A stretch of DNA of 64,000 nucleotides from Corynebacterium pseudodiphtheriticum DSM 44287 (GCF_000688415.1 NZ_JIAH01000012.1:58627-122626), one strand, 5' to 3'. Numbered from the stretch's first letter, positions 8,866 through 17,665 are shown. A program made the numbers and translations. The notes: generated from the sequence alone by a model not told the origin.

Positions 8866-8874
8866 CAGCCTGAA

Positions 8875-10125
8875 CTATTCCCCAAGCACCGTCAGCGGGA
8901 CGACGAAAACGCCGTCGTCTCGTTGGTACGCCAGACCGCTCGGGACCACCACGATGAGTGCTTCCGGCGGCCGGATGATTTTTGCGCTCACCCGCAACAA
9001 GTTCTCCGCCGCCGCGTCGATGGCATGCTGGCCAAGTTTCACCTCCAGCCCGATCCACGCACCATCGGCAGCTTCCACAACTGCGTCGATTTCATCCCGG
9101 CCTTTCGAATCACGGTAATGAAAAACCCCTCGCGCTTTATTTTTCTGCGCGTAGACGCGCAAATCATGAACCACCTGGCCTTCAAATAAAAACCCGAGCG
9201 ACTCGGGCTCGGCCAATAACCGATCAGCATTCGCCCCGAGTAGTGCCGCTGCCAGCGAAGGATCACACAGGTGACGCTTCGGTGTCTGTAACGCAGCGGT
9301 CCGTGAACGCAGCTTCGGTGCCCAGGCTGGTTGATCCTCGGTTAGAAACATACGCTCGGCGAAATCATGAAGCACAGATGGTGCAGTTTCACCGATGGGC
9401 AGTGCCGCAGCATCCTTCATCCTGCGGCCAATCGCGCTAAAAGTAGCAGGTTGTGCCGATAAACCAGCGATCGCCTCCAGAAACGCGCGGATCCGACGTG
9501 GATCCCGGCGCGGACCAGCAATAGAAGGAAAGTCGTGCTCACACGTGTCGTCAAGATACGAGTGGTTCATCTCTACTGCGGCTTCGTGCGACATATTCAA
9601 AGCGCCCGGCCATCCACCTCGGACAACACGCGCGATGAGTTCGGAAAAATCACGTTCCGGTTCCGCGATCGCAGGTGATTCCCCACGCAATAACGCGGCC
9701 AAGGAAACCTCCCCGGTGGAATCGCCGGTTTCCTGCAACGTCATCGTCCGCATGCGTAAGCGACGAAACCGCCCCGCACCAGAGTGACGCATTGGATGCT
9801 CATCAGGGGTAGCAGAACCGGTCAACAGAAATTGGCCTGCTTGCCGACGACGGTCCACCTCGTGGCGCACTTCATTCCACACTTCCGGCACTACTTGCCA
9901 CTCGTCCAGCAAGCGCGGAGTTTCGCCGTGCAGCGCGGTGGCGGGTTGTTCGCGCGCAAGCACCGCCCGCTTATCTGCAGAATCGAGATAAATTTGGGAA
10001 GCCGAAAACTGCGAGGCGCTTTCGGTTTTCCCGCAAGCACGTGGACCTGCGATCACTACAGCCGGGGCAGACTCCAGCGCCGCAGAAATTGACTGGTCAA
10101 GATGGCGTTTTTGATAATCATGCAC
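8875..10125 (-). CDS. AAA-type ATPase with DUF4143 C-terminal domain
   Basis: A 416-residue protein of the widespread ATPase (AAA_14)/DUF4143 family. Residues about 25-32 form the Walker A loop (GPRACGKTES) and LLDEWQ the Walker B element. A sensor-like LLTGSATP follows, then GRFRRLRMRTMTLQE, which is typical of the group. The C-terminal half (GFLFEGQVVHDLRVYAQ, YRDSKGRDEIDAVVE, GLEVKLGQHA) carries the DUF4143 nuclease-like fold with E-x-K. No cellular role is established for most members. It converges on the flavin hydroxylase gene and stands alone. Confidence 0.85.
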   Translation of the reverse strand: MHDYQKRHLDQSISAALESAPAVVIAGPRACGKTESASQFSASQIYLDSADKRAVLAREQPATALHGETPRLLDEWQVVPEVWNEVRHEVDRRRQAGQFLLTGSATPDEHPMRHSGAGRFRRLRMRTMTLQETGDSTGEVSLAALLRGESPAIAEPERDFSELIARVVRGGWPGALNMSHEAAVEMNHSYLDDTCEHDFPSIAGPRRDPRRIRAFLEAIAGLSAQPATFSAIGRRMKDAAALPIGETAPSVLHDFAERMFLTEDQPAWAPKLRSRTAALQTPKRHLCDPSLAAALLGANADRLLAEPESLGFLFEGQVVHDLRVYAQKNKARGVFHYRDSKGRDEIDAVVEAADGAWIGLEVKLGQHAIDAAAENLLRVSAKIIRPPEALIVVVPSGLAYQRDDGVFVVPLTVLGE

Positions 10126-10143
10126 ACCCTCAGCCTAGCAGCC

Positions 10144-10228
10144 TGCGGCATTTCTCCACTTCTGACTACTGGATATCTCCGGCAGAACCTACCGGATTTC
10201 TCCACCAGAAGGTGCGGCATTTCTCCAC
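10144..10228. repeat. Short direct repeats TGCGGCATTTCTCCAC
   Basis: TGCGGCATTTCTCCAC occurs at 10144-10159 and again at 10213-10228. A diverged copy (ACCGGATTTCTCCAC) lies near 10191. They fill the intergenic region just upstream of the DUF4143 ATPase start, so they may be binding sites for an unknown regulator. Confidence 0.5.
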
Positions 10229-10269
10229 CGGGGATACAGTAGACGCCTAACCCTCTACGGCAGGTCAAA

Positions 10270-11100
10270 CTAAGGCAGATCGATGCCGTCCAGGGGATCT
10301 TCTTCGCGGCCTTCCTCCGGTGCTTCTTCTACCTCGCACAAAGTGACGGTGGCGCCGGTCGGATCCGCGATCAAGCACAGACGCCCGAACGGCGAATCCC
10401 ACGGCTCGCGGATCACTTCCCCACCCAGCTCGGCACAACGACGCGCGGCTTCGTCAGCATCGGCAACGCCCAAATACGTCTGCCAAAAGCCCTTGACCTG
10501 CGGCGGGAACTGACCTTCGGCTTTCCACAGGCCCGCGAAAGGTGCACCGTCGGCCATCGCCGCGGCATACGTACCATTCGGATACACACCGTCGGCATCA
10601 GCTTCGTCGTCGGTCAGCGTGCGGATACCCCAGTCAAACAGCTCGTGATAAAACTCCACCGCATCCTCGAAACCGGCATTGCAGGTCAACTCATGCCACA
10701 CCGGGGTCGACGGCTCACCAGCAGCGATGAACTTATCCTCACCCTTCGGCTGCAACAGGCCAAACAGGCCACCGGCGGCGTCGGCAAGCACGGTCATGGT
10801 GCCCAACTCCACCTCGCGCGGGTCCGCCAACACGCTGCCGCCGAGCTTCTGCACCTTCGCGATATCACCGTCGATATCAGCGCTCAAGAAATACGTCACC
10901 CAGGTATCCGGCGCATTCGTGCCCTCCGGCTGTGGAATCAGCCCGGCAACCGGCAAACCCTGCAGGCGCGCGATGTGGTAATCATCACCGCTGATCTCCC
11001 AACCCAACAGCTCGGAATAAAACCCAGCCGCGACCTGCGGATTCGAGGTCGTCAGATCCGTCCAATAAGGCATGCCAACTTCGGCAATAAATGCGGGCAT
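10270..11100 (-). CDS. Two-domain VOC-family protein (glyoxalase/bleomycin-resistance fold)
   Basis: A 276-residue protein made of two vicinal-oxygen-chelate repeats (about residues 5-125 and 138-260). Each opens with a strand such as PYWTDLTTSNPQVAAGFYSE or VWHELTCNAGFEDAVEFYHE. Such proteins may be enzymes or binding proteins and the substrate cannot be read from the sequence. The start at 11100 is chosen over an in-frame ATG at 11115 because GGAGG lies 8 bases upstream. That ATG overlaps the stop of the S4 gene by one base, so the two are coupled. The C-terminus is acidic. Confidence 0.8.
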   Translation of the reverse strand: MPAFIAEVGMPYWTDLTTSNPQVAAGFYSELLGWEISGDDYHIARLQGLPVAGLIPQPEGTNAPDTWVTYFLSADIDGDIAKVQKLGGSVLADPREVELGTMTVLADAAGGLFGLLQPKGEDKFIAAGEPSTPVWHELTCNAGFEDAVEFYHELFDWGIRTLTDDEADADGVYPNGTYAAAMADGAPFAGLWKAEGQFPPQVKGFWQTYLGVADADEAARRCAELGGEVIREPWDSPFGRLCLIADPTGATVTLCEVEEAPEEGREEDPLDGIDLP

Positions 11101-11420
11101 TATAGGTTCCTCCACTTCTCGGGATCAAAATCGTCATCGGCGGTGGCTTCGTCAAAGTAATCGTCGTCGGCAAGATCGTCGCCGAGATCGCCGGCCGCCG
11201 CCACGACCACGCACTCGTCGTCAATGCAGACCACATCGCCAGGGTGCAGCGCGGCGCCGCGCTTGTCGACGGGCGCGCCGTTGACAGTCACCGCACCGGC
11301 AACGATCAGCTCTTTCGCCTCCCCGCCGGTGGCCACCAGGCTGGCCAGTTTGATGAATTGGCCCAGCTTGATCGATGCACCATTGATGGGGATCGAGGGG
11401 TAATTATCCGCAGTCGTCAT
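11100..11420 (-). CDS. S4-domain RNA-binding protein
   Basis: A 106-residue protein whose first 70 residues form an S4 RNA-binding module (IKLGQFIKLASLVATGGEAK, VNGAPVDKRGAALHPGDVV), as in the YbcJ/YaaA-like ribosome-associated group. An acidic tail rich in Asp follows. It is the first gene of a two-gene unit with the VOC protein. A role in ribosome or RNA handling is inferred from the domain only. Confidence 0.8.
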   Translation of the reverse strand: MTTADNYPSIPINGASIKLGQFIKLASLVATGGEAKELIVAGAVTVNGAPVDKRGAALHPGDVVCIDDECVVVAAAGDLGDDLADDDYFDEATADDDFDPEKWRNL

Positions 11421-11469
11421 AGCGGCCAGGTTACCGAACCGCCGTGGCTGCCATTAAACGCAGCCGCCA

Positions 11470-12201
11470 TTACACCTGGTCGCGCGGAGTGATCTGCATG
11501 GTGTCGATGTTCATGTGCGCAGGCAACGCCGCGACCCAACGCACGGCCTCGGCGATGTCCTCGGCGCTCAAGTTCAGCTTGTCGGCATACACCTCGGCGG
11601 CCTTCTCGGCATCGCCACGGAAACGATTCAGCGAGAACTCCTCGGTAGCCACCCGGCCCGGGTCAATCTCAGTCACGCGCAACGTACCCGGATTTTCCAG
11701 GCGTAGCACCCGGTTGAACGCACGCACCCCATGCTTGGCGGCGTTATAGCCCGCACCACCGGCATACGGGGTCCACCCAGCCACCGAACCAATGTTCACC
11801 ACCAGGCCGGCATTACCTTCCACCACCAACAACGACGGCAAAAACGCCTTGGTCACGCGCACCGTACCGGCAACGTTGATCTCGTACATGCGGTCCCAAT
11901 CTTCCAGCGAAGATTCCGCGATGGATTCCAGGCCAATCGCACCACCGGCGTTGTTGACCAGCAGGTCGATGCGCCCGACGGCTGCCGCCAGCTTGTCGAC
12001 GCTTTCCTGGCTGGTCACATCCAGCTGGTGCGCGGTGGCACCGATCTGTTCTGCGAGTTTCTCTAACCGGTCCATGCGCCGGGCGGCGATGACCACGCGC
12101 CAGCCGTCGTCGGCAAGCGCTTTCGCGGTGGCGGCACCAATGCCGGAGGATGCGCCGGTGACCAGGGCGATTTTCTGCTGTGCGGGGGTAGAATCAGTCA
12201 T
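11470..12201 (-). CDS. Short-chain dehydrogenase/reductase (YdfG-like)
   Basis: A 243-residue classical SDR. It has the NADP-binding loop VTGASSGIGAATAK at 15-28 followed by ARRMDR, and NNAGGAIG at 83-90. The catalytic set is Ser139 (NIGSVAG), Tyr152 and Lys156 (YNAAK). It resembles the 3-hydroxy acid/serine dehydrogenase branch (YdfG), including the C-terminal phrase EAVRWVAALPAHMNID. The natural substrate is probably a small 3-hydroxy acid, but that is not certain. It is a single gene divergent from the AbrB-type membrane protein. Confidence 0.88.
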   Translation of the reverse strand: MTDSTPAQQKIALVTGASSGIGAATAKALADDGWRVVIAARRMDRLEKLAEQIGATAHQLDVTSQESVDKLAAAVGRIDLLVNNAGGAIGLESIAESSLEDWDRMYEINVAGTVRVTKAFLPSLLVVEGNAGLVVNIGSVAGWTPYAGGAGYNAAKHGVRAFNRVLRLENPGTLRVTEIDPGRVATEEFSLNRFRGDAEKAAEVYADKLNLSAEDIAEAVRWVAALPAHMNIDTMQITPRDQV

Positions 12202-12264
12202 GCGTCACATTTTAGTGGACGCGGCTGGGCTCGCAGGGCCGCTCGGCGGCTACAGTGGATAGCG

Positions 12265-13347
12265 ATGAAACCGCAATCCTGGGCACTGCCATCCTGGACG
12301 CCGCGATCCTGGCGGTGGTTCCTGCTCGCGCCCGCTTCGGTGGCGCTCGGGTGGACGTTGGATGCGGTGGGGCTGCCGGCGGCGTGGATTATCGCCGCGA
12401 TTTTGATCTCTGGCACCTGGAGCTTATCGACGAGCGAGCAGCTGAATGTGCACCCGGTGTTTTATCGTTTCGGCCGCGGCATCATCATGACGCTGGCGGC
12501 AGTGCCGTTGACGCAGATTCCGGCGGCTGACCTGCTGCATTTCTTGCTTCCCGGGTTGTTTGTGACCGTGTTTACGGTGACCGTGGGCGTGATCGGTGGA
12601 GTGCTGTTATCGCGCGCGCAACCGCGACACATCAGCCCGGAGACGGGTGTGCTGTCGATGTTGCCGGGCGGGGCGTCGGTGGTGTCCACGCTGGCGATCG
12701 ATTTCGGGGCGAATTTCCGCTACGTCATGCTCACGCAGTTTTTGCGTGTGCTGGTGCTCTCGCTGACGCTGCCGGTGATCGTGCACTTGTTCATGAGTGA
12801 GCAGCTACACGAAGAAGGCTTGAGCAACGATAGCCCGTGGTGGATGCTGGTGATATTCGCCGTGATTGCCCTGGGTGCCGAGCCCGCCGCGCGGCGGTTG
12901 CATGTGCCCGCCCCGACGGCGTTGGGGCCACTCTTGGCGACGGTGTTGGCGGCCGCGTTGCTTCCCGACAGCGTGGAGGTGGCACCGCCGGCATATTTGG
13001 CGATTGTCGCGTTTTTGTCCATCGGTTGGGTGTGCGGTGGTTCGCTGCAGCGCGATACGCTGGCGTTTTTCTCGAAGCAGTTGCCTGCAACGTTCGCGTT
13101 TTTGGGTGCGTTGATGGCGGTGTGCGCGCTAAGCGCGTGGCCGCTGACGGTGTGGCTGGATATCTCGTATTTCGAGGCCTACTTGGCCACTAGCCCCGGC
13201 GCGCTGGAGACGGTGTTGGCGTTGTCTGCGGAAGGCAGTGCTGGTGCCGAGGTGGTGGCGATCCAGATCATCCGCTTGTTGGCGGTGTTATTGCTGGCTA
13301 GCTGGTTGCCGCAGGTGTTGCATGGGGTGCGGAAACTGCGGCGGTAG
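12265..13347 (+). CDS. AbrB-family integral membrane protein (duplicated transporter-like repeat)
   Basis: A 360-residue membrane protein of the family annotated AbrB / putative ammonia monooxygenase (PF05145), unrelated to the AbrB transition-state regulator. It has about ten hydrophobic segments in two repeats. The conserved GVLSMLPGGASVVSTLAIDFGAN falls in the first, and TSPGALETVLALSAEGSAG in the second. Each carries a motif expected at a helix break. The function of the family is unproven. It is monocistronic and divergent from the SDR. Confidence 0.8.
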   Translation: MKPQSWALPSWTPRSWRWFLLAPASVALGWTLDAVGLPAAWIIAAILISGTWSLSTSEQLNVHPVFYRFGRGIIMTLAAVPLTQIPAADLLHFLLPGLFVTVFTVTVGVIGGVLLSRAQPRHISPETGVLSMLPGGASVVSTLAIDFGANFRYVMLTQFLRVLVLSLTLPVIVHLFMSEQLHEEGLSNDSPWWMLVIFAVIALGAEPAARRLHVPAPTALGPLLATVLAAALLPDSVEVAPPAYLAIVAFLSIGWVCGGSLQRDTLAFFSKQLPATFAFLGALMAVCALSAWPLTVWLDISYFEAYLATSPGALETVLALSAEGSAGAEVVAIQIIRLLAVLLLASWLPQVLHGVRKLRR

Positions 13348-13468
13348 GTGCGGTTCGGCCGGTGGTCGCGGTTCGAAGTGAGACCAGACTTAACAAAAAA
13401 TAATAAGCGCTGAAGTCTCGTGGAAGCTGCTATCGTTCACTCAAGACACATAAAGTAAGGAGCAGCTA

Positions 13469-13678
13469 ATTATCTATAAGGCGTTACTCAATGGACTACT
13501 TGGAATAGCCATTGGCGGAATTGCGATCCTTATAGTGTGGGTCACGCTTCCCTCCCCTGAGTCTCCTTGGTTCTTCTTTGCCGCTTTTCTAGCAATAACC
13601 GCTGTCAGTGCTGTAGCTGAAATCATCCAAGGTTTAACAAAAAGAAAGAGAAAGAAGCCGGATTCAGGCCCAACCTGA
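13469..13678 (+). CDS. Small membrane protein, apparent ATT start
   Basis: A 69-codon open frame with no in-frame ATG, GTG or TTG near its 5' end. AAGGAG (13457-13462) lies six bases before an ATT codon, which would be an ideal spacing. The product has two hydrophobic helices (KALLNGLLGIAIGGIAILIV and PWFFFAAFLAITAVSAVAEI) and a basic tail (LTKRKRKKPD). ATT starts are rare but known, for example infC. The first helix begins right at the proposed start, which supports it. No family was recognised. Confidence 0.55.
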   Translation: MIYKALLNGLLGIAIGGIAILIVWVTLPSPESPWFFFAAFLAITAVSAVAEIIQGLTKRKRKKPDSGPT

Positions 13679-13690
13679 ACATAACACTCA

Positions 13691-13838
13691 ACATAACACC
13701 GGTGTTATGTTATGTGGGAAGTTAAGGTGTTATGTTCGCTCACTACACTCATTTTTTGCGACATGCTAGCCCTTTGAACAGTAGCTTTAGCTCACCCGGC
13801 GCAACATAATACTACTTAACACCGGTGTTATGTTATGT
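13691..13838. repeat. Duplicated palindromic element around TAACACCGGTGTTA
   Basis: ACATAACACCGGTGTTATGT at 13691-13710 is a perfect 20-base palindrome. TAACACCGGTGTTATGTTATGT is repeated exactly at 13694-13715 and 13817-13838, each copy followed by (G/A)GGAAGTT. Half copies (AACATAAC, GGTGTTATGTTC) lie between. The pair sits between two small membrane-protein genes and just beyond the stop of the second. They could be operators, terminators or a mobile repeat. Confidence 0.75.
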
Positions 13839-13852
13839 AGGAAGTTGAAAAT

Positions 13853-14155
13853 TTACTCATCACCTCCACTACCCATTTGTCGCTCCCGATACGCACGTGC
13901 CGCGTCTTCATTGGCCACTTTCGCAACGATTTCCATAATGACAAATATCGCGTAAGCTACCCCGCCCGCGAGTATTGCACTGACAATCACAGTGGCGGAA
14001 ATGAGAAGCCCAGCAATAGCGCTTCCAGTGTCGTCTAAAGCAATAAAGAATGCGAGCACCCCGGCAATCACGCCGGCGCCAGTAGCGTAGCTGGCTAGTT
14101 TTTGCAGCTTCTCAGCAGTTTTGGTGTGGTGGACGAATGGTGCATTGAATGCCAT
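13853..14155 (-). CDS. Small membrane protein, unknown function
   Basis: A 100-residue protein starting MAFNAPFVHHTKTAEKLQ. An amphipathic N-terminus is followed by two or three hydrophobic helices (GAGVIAGVLAFFIAL, SAIAGLLISATVIVSAILAG, VAYAIFVIMEIVAKV) and a polar tail ending in GSGGDE. The start at 14155 is preferred because AAGGAG lies seven bases upstream. An in-frame ATG at 14182 lacks one. No family recognised. It lies between the palindromic repeats and the methionine importer operon. Confidence 0.65.
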   Translation of the reverse strand: MAFNAPFVHHTKTAEKLQKLASYATGAGVIAGVLAFFIALDDTGSAIAGLLISATVIVSAILAGGVAYAIFVIMEIVAKVANEDAARAYRERQMGSGGDE

Positions 14156-14404
14156 ATTGCGGCTCCTTATCGTTGGTTTCATTTCCCACCATTAAGCCTA
14201 CGAGAACAGTGCACATACACCACACCCACATCGAACAATTAAGCGAATAAGCGCCATTAAGCAAGACAATTCCGCCATTCCGTACCGCTCTGTCTATACT
14301 TTTTGAACCATTTGGTCCACTGTGTGTAGACGTACGATTTCCTGCCAAGAAATCAGGACGAAACCAAACCCATTCGAAAAACAACCACGGACAAGGACCT
14401 ACAA

Positions 14405-15232
14405 ATGAAACCAACATTCTCCAAGATCACCGCAACAGTGGCAGCGGCTGCCGCCGCCCTTAGTGTCAGCGCGTGCGCCGGTGGTGACGCCGACGACGAG
14501 AACACAATTAAGGTCGGCACCTCCCCTGGGCCATATTCAGAACTGTTCAAAGACGGCATCGCGCCGATTTTGAGCGATGAGGGCTACACCGTCGATTACA
14601 CGGACTTCTCAGAATTGCGCCAGGCCAATGTGGCTTTAACGGAAGACCGGGTTGACCTTAACGTCGACCAGCACATTGCTTATATGGACGTCTACAACAA
14701 TGAAACTGGCTCAAACCTGATCAACCTTACCGACGTGCCTACGGTGAAAACCAAGATTTACTCGAAGTCTATTGACTCTCTCGACGGCGTCGACAAGGGC
14801 CAAACCGTGGCCATCCCACAAGATGCTTCTAACCAAACCCGCGCATTCCGCATCTTGGTCAAGCTCGGCTGGCTGACCATGAATGATGCCGACGAGAAGC
14901 TCCTCACCGTTAATGACATCAAGGAAAACCCACACGACCTGAAAATCCAACCGATGGATTCGGCCACGATCCCACGCGCCCTGGACGATGTTGACTGGGG
15001 CATCATTCCGGGCTCCATTTCCTATTCTTCCGGTGTGGATCCTGCGCTTGCCCTGGAAAGTGAGGATCTTAGCGACGACCTGATCTTGCAGGCAGTAACC
15101 ACTGAAGATAAAAAGGATGCCAAATGGGCACAGGCTGTCATCGATGCGTACAGGTCAGAAGAGTTCCTTGACTTCCTGGAGGGACAGAATGAGGACGATT
15201 ACTGGTTCATCCCAGAGTCTCTCACCAAGTAA
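14405..15232 (+). CDS. metQ: Methionine ABC transporter substrate-binding lipoprotein
   Basis: A 275-residue NlpA/MetQ-family lipoprotein. The lipobox is VSAC with the lipidated Cys24. The mature part has the family course: KVGTSPGPYSELFKDG, DLNVDQHIAYMDVYN, VAIPQDASNQTRAFRIL, and WGIIPGSISYSSG. It binds D/L-methionine outside the membrane and passes it to MetI. It is the first gene of metQ-metN-metI. A possible -10 hexamer TATACT is seen near 14294. GTCTA and TAGAC half-sites, as used by McbR-type regulators of sulfur metabolism, lie around 14292-14329, but in the inverse arrangement to the known consensus. Confidence 0.92.
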   Translation: MKPTFSKITATVAAAAAALSVSACAGGDADDENTIKVGTSPGPYSELFKDGIAPILSDEGYTVDYTDFSELRQANVALTEDRVDLNVDQHIAYMDVYNNETGSNLINLTDVPTVKTKIYSKSIDSLDGVDKGQTVAIPQDASNQTRAFRILVKLGWLTMNDADEKLLTVNDIKENPHDLKIQPMDSATIPRALDDVDWGIIPGSISYSSGVDPALALESEDLSDDLILQAVTTEDKKDAKWAQAVIDAYRSEEFLDFLEGQNEDDYWFIPESLTK

Positions 15233-15262
15233 CGCTGCCACATTCTCACCCTAATTCCCGTC

Positions 15263-16320
15263 ATGGCTGAAGTATTATTTCGCGATTTACATAAAACATT
15301 CACCAGTAAATCTGGTGAAATCAACGCGCTGCAGGAAATTAACCTGGAAATACCGTCTGGTTCGATCTTCGGGGTCGTCGGCACCAGTGGCGCTGGCAAG
15401 TCCACGCTGCTGCGCGCCATCAACGGCCTGGAAAAACCAACCAGCGGTACGGTGCGCGTACTCGACCAGGACCTCGGCGCACTATCAAAAAGCAGTTGCG
15501 TGGTCTACGCAGCGAGGTCTCCATGGTCTTCCAGCATTTCAACCTGCTAGAGACCCAAACGGTGGCGCAAAACGTCGCCATGCCACTGGTGCTCGCGAAA
15601 GCGAAGAAGCGTGAAATTGAGCAACGCGTCACCGAAGTTCTGGAGATGGTGGGGCTAGCGGAACGCGCCGATCACCTGCCCAAACAGTTATCTGGCGGGC
15701 AAAGGCAACGCGTCGGCATTGCCCGTGCGCTAGTGACCAATCCGAAGATCTTGCTGTGCGACGAACCCACGTCTGCACTGGACCCGTTGACCACCGGCCA
15801 GATCCTCGATCTGATCATGCGGGTCAACGAAAAGCTTGGGATCACCGTCATTATCATCACCCACGAGATCGGCGTGATTGCCCGGATCGCCGACACCGTG
15901 GCGGTTATGGAAAACGGCCGGATCATCGAAAAAGGCTCGGTGACGGAGGTTTTTGCACACCCACAGCAGTCACTCACGCGCCGGTTCGTGGAAAATGTTC
16001 TGCCGCATTCGCTTCCCGACGCTGTACAAGAAGTGACCGACAATGCCGGTTACGGGGCAGTCGTTCGCTTGGTTCACAGGCACGGTGCTGCGAAAGACCT
16101 GGTTAATCACCTGGTTAACAAAGGCATTTCTACCGATATCATTCACGCCTCCGATACCCTGCTGCGCTCGGGAACTGTCGGGACTCTGGTGCTGGGTCTC
16201 ACGGTCCACAATGCTGCGCACAAGACCACGGGCAACGATGCACAGGCCTCCAGCCTGCTCGACGAGGCGGTGCGGTGGATGAATGAGCAAGCCGATATTG
16301 ATGTGGAGGTAGTCGGCTAA
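15263..16320 (+). pseudogene. metN: Methionine ABC transporter ATPase, interrupted by a frameshift
   Basis: The ATPase of the methionine importer, with Walker A GTSGAGKSTLLRA near residue 40. The frame is lost at an A5 run (15487-15491): one more A would restore ...GALSKKQLRGLRSEVSMVFQ. The second frame then carries the Q-loop, signature LSGGQRQRVGIARAL, Walker B LLCDEPTSALD, the H-loop and the C-terminal ACT-like (NIL) regulatory domain. Everything else looks intact. The break may be a sequencing error in a homopolymer, a recent mutation, or a slippage site. metI begins at its stop in a TAATG overlap. Confidence 0.85.
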
Positions 16321-16997
16321 TGGATATTACGCAGATCCTGGATACCAAGGTCACCCTGGAACAATATGCCGAGGCGGGCTGGCAAACCTTATACATGGTG
16401 GGGTTTTCCCTGTTGTTGGGCACGCTGGGTGGTATCCCATTGGGCATCATTTTGGTGCTGACCCGCCCACACGGTTTGTACCCGCAGCGCGTTCTTTTCC
16501 AGACCACTAACTTCCTAGTGAATACAGTACGTTCGCTGCCTTTCGTGATTTTGATGGTGGCGATCATCCCGTTCACCCGCGCATTGGTGGGCACTTCGAT
16601 TGGCATGACTGCCGCGCTCGTGCCGCTGACGATCTTTATCGCGCCGTTCATGGCACGTCTCATCGAACAATCTGTGCTTGAGGTCAACGAAGGTATTTTG
16701 GAAGCGGCCGAGTCCATGGGGGCGTCGCTGTGGCAGACGATCCGGTACTTTTTGCTTCCTGAAGCCAAAAGCTCGATCATTTTGGCGCTGACCACGTCGA
16801 CAATCACCCTGATTTCGGCCACGGCTATGGCCGGCACCATCGGTGGTGGTGGCGTTGGTGACCTGGCAGTATCCTATGGTTACCAGCAGTTCGATTCTGT
16901 GGCGATCATCCTGACCGTCATCATCTTGATCATCGTGGTGCAGGTGATCCAGGCGTTGGGCAATAAGCTCGCGCAGCGCGCTCGTAACGACGCCTAA
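16320..16997 (+). CDS. metI: Methionine ABC transporter permease
   Basis: A 225-residue permease with about five or six membrane helices. It has the coupling-helix EAA motif ILEAAESMGASLWQTIRYFLLPEA at about residues 124-147. It forms the membrane channel of the MetNIQ importer. The ATG overlaps the metN stop by one base, so translation depends on metN translation reaching the end. The frameshift in metN therefore matters for metI expression as well. Confidence 0.93.
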   Translation: MDITQILDTKVTLEQYAEAGWQTLYMVGFSLLLGTLGGIPLGIILVLTRPHGLYPQRVLFQTTNFLVNTVRSLPFVILMVAIIPFTRALVGTSIGMTAALVPLTIFIAPFMARLIEQSVLEVNEGILEAAESMGASLWQTIRYFLLPEAKSSIILALTTSTITLISATAMAGTIGGGGVGDLAVSYGYQQFDSVAIILTVIILIIVVQVIQALGNKLAQRARNDA

Positions 16998-17031
16998 CCG
17001 ATCGTGGGGACAGCCGCGCACAGATTCTGCC

Positions 17032-17151
17032 CTACCCCGCAATATGTTCCGCAGCCCGCGAATCATCCGGCAGCAGCGCACTCGCCTCACCGTGGGTGGT
17101 GATCACCAGCGCATCACGTGCACGCGAGGAAGCCGCATACAGTGAAGTGCC
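17032..17151 (-). pseudogene. C-terminal remnant of a helicase-like gene
   Basis: Forty codons open to a TAG at 17032 read GTSLYAASSRARDALVITT then HGEASALLPDDSRAAEHIAG. This matches the last motif (LY.A.SRARDAL) of UvrD/Rep-type superfamily 1 helicases. An in-frame stop precedes it directly (17152-17154) and AT-rich DNA of different character begins there. It is thus the stump of a deleted gene and marks the left edge of the decayed island. Confidence 0.55.
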
Positions 17152-17454
17152 CTAAGAATTATTACTGGGCATACCAAAGTATTTCAGTCCGAAGTTCCAT
17201 AGTTTTGACGCGTATACCCTGAGGAAAATATCAAAAGCCCCAAAAAAGAGGAAAACACCGTACGGTATATACGATTTCACCATTACATATATCCTCAATG
17301 CGTAAAGAATAGATGACAATATATACAGTGTGGGACTTAACCTATCTATACCATTTGAAAACAGCTGAAATATTTTTTCACAAAGGTTGCAAATGTTAGA
17401 GATAGGGAAAATATCGCCGTACAGAAAAGTAGTACAACGGGGAATATCAAGTAT
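17152..17454 (-). other. AT-rich open frame, no clear start
   Basis: A 100-codon open frame, markedly AT-richer than its surroundings, encodes hydrophobic stretches such as LYILSSILYALRIYVMVKSY and IPYGVFLFFGAFDIFLRVYA. It has no usual start codon near its 5' end. A second frame nearby (MIFPVVLLFCTAIFSLSLTF from a TTG) is also membrane-like. It may be a degraded or foreign membrane-protein gene. No family recognised. Confidence 0.3.
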
Positions 17455-17502
17455 TCAAAGTTCCTTATTTTAATCCCAAAATCTAAAACTGCTCCTGCGA
17501 AC

Positions 17503-17530
17503 CACTCATCTCCGCATGCGCGGGGAAAAC
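17503..17530 (+). repeat. Orphan type I-E CRISPR repeat
   Basis: A 28-base copy of the repeat at 18319, with core CATCTCCGCATGCGCGGGG and the terminal AAAAC. It differs from CATCCCCGCATGCGCGGGG by one base in that core. There is no second repeat 61 bases away on either side, so it is a stranded relic. It sits about 0.8 kb left of the three-repeat remnant, with the toxin/immunity relics between them. Confidence 0.8.
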
Positions 17531-17665
17531 CGTTGGCGTTTGGCATTCAGTCAACCTCCCGGGTTGAGTTGGAGTGAAGTGTGCTCGCTTGGACCAAGCT
17601 GCGTGGAGCGCCCGGCTCTGCCTGCCCTGGTCTCATGCGTGACTATGCCAGCGATTAACGTGCGG

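Noticed and set aside
17346..17546. A 66-codon minus-strand frame starting in a CRISPR repeat
   Set aside because: Its first residues (FPRACGDE) are translated repeat; only the later hydrophobic part could be meaningful and it is described under the AT-rich region.
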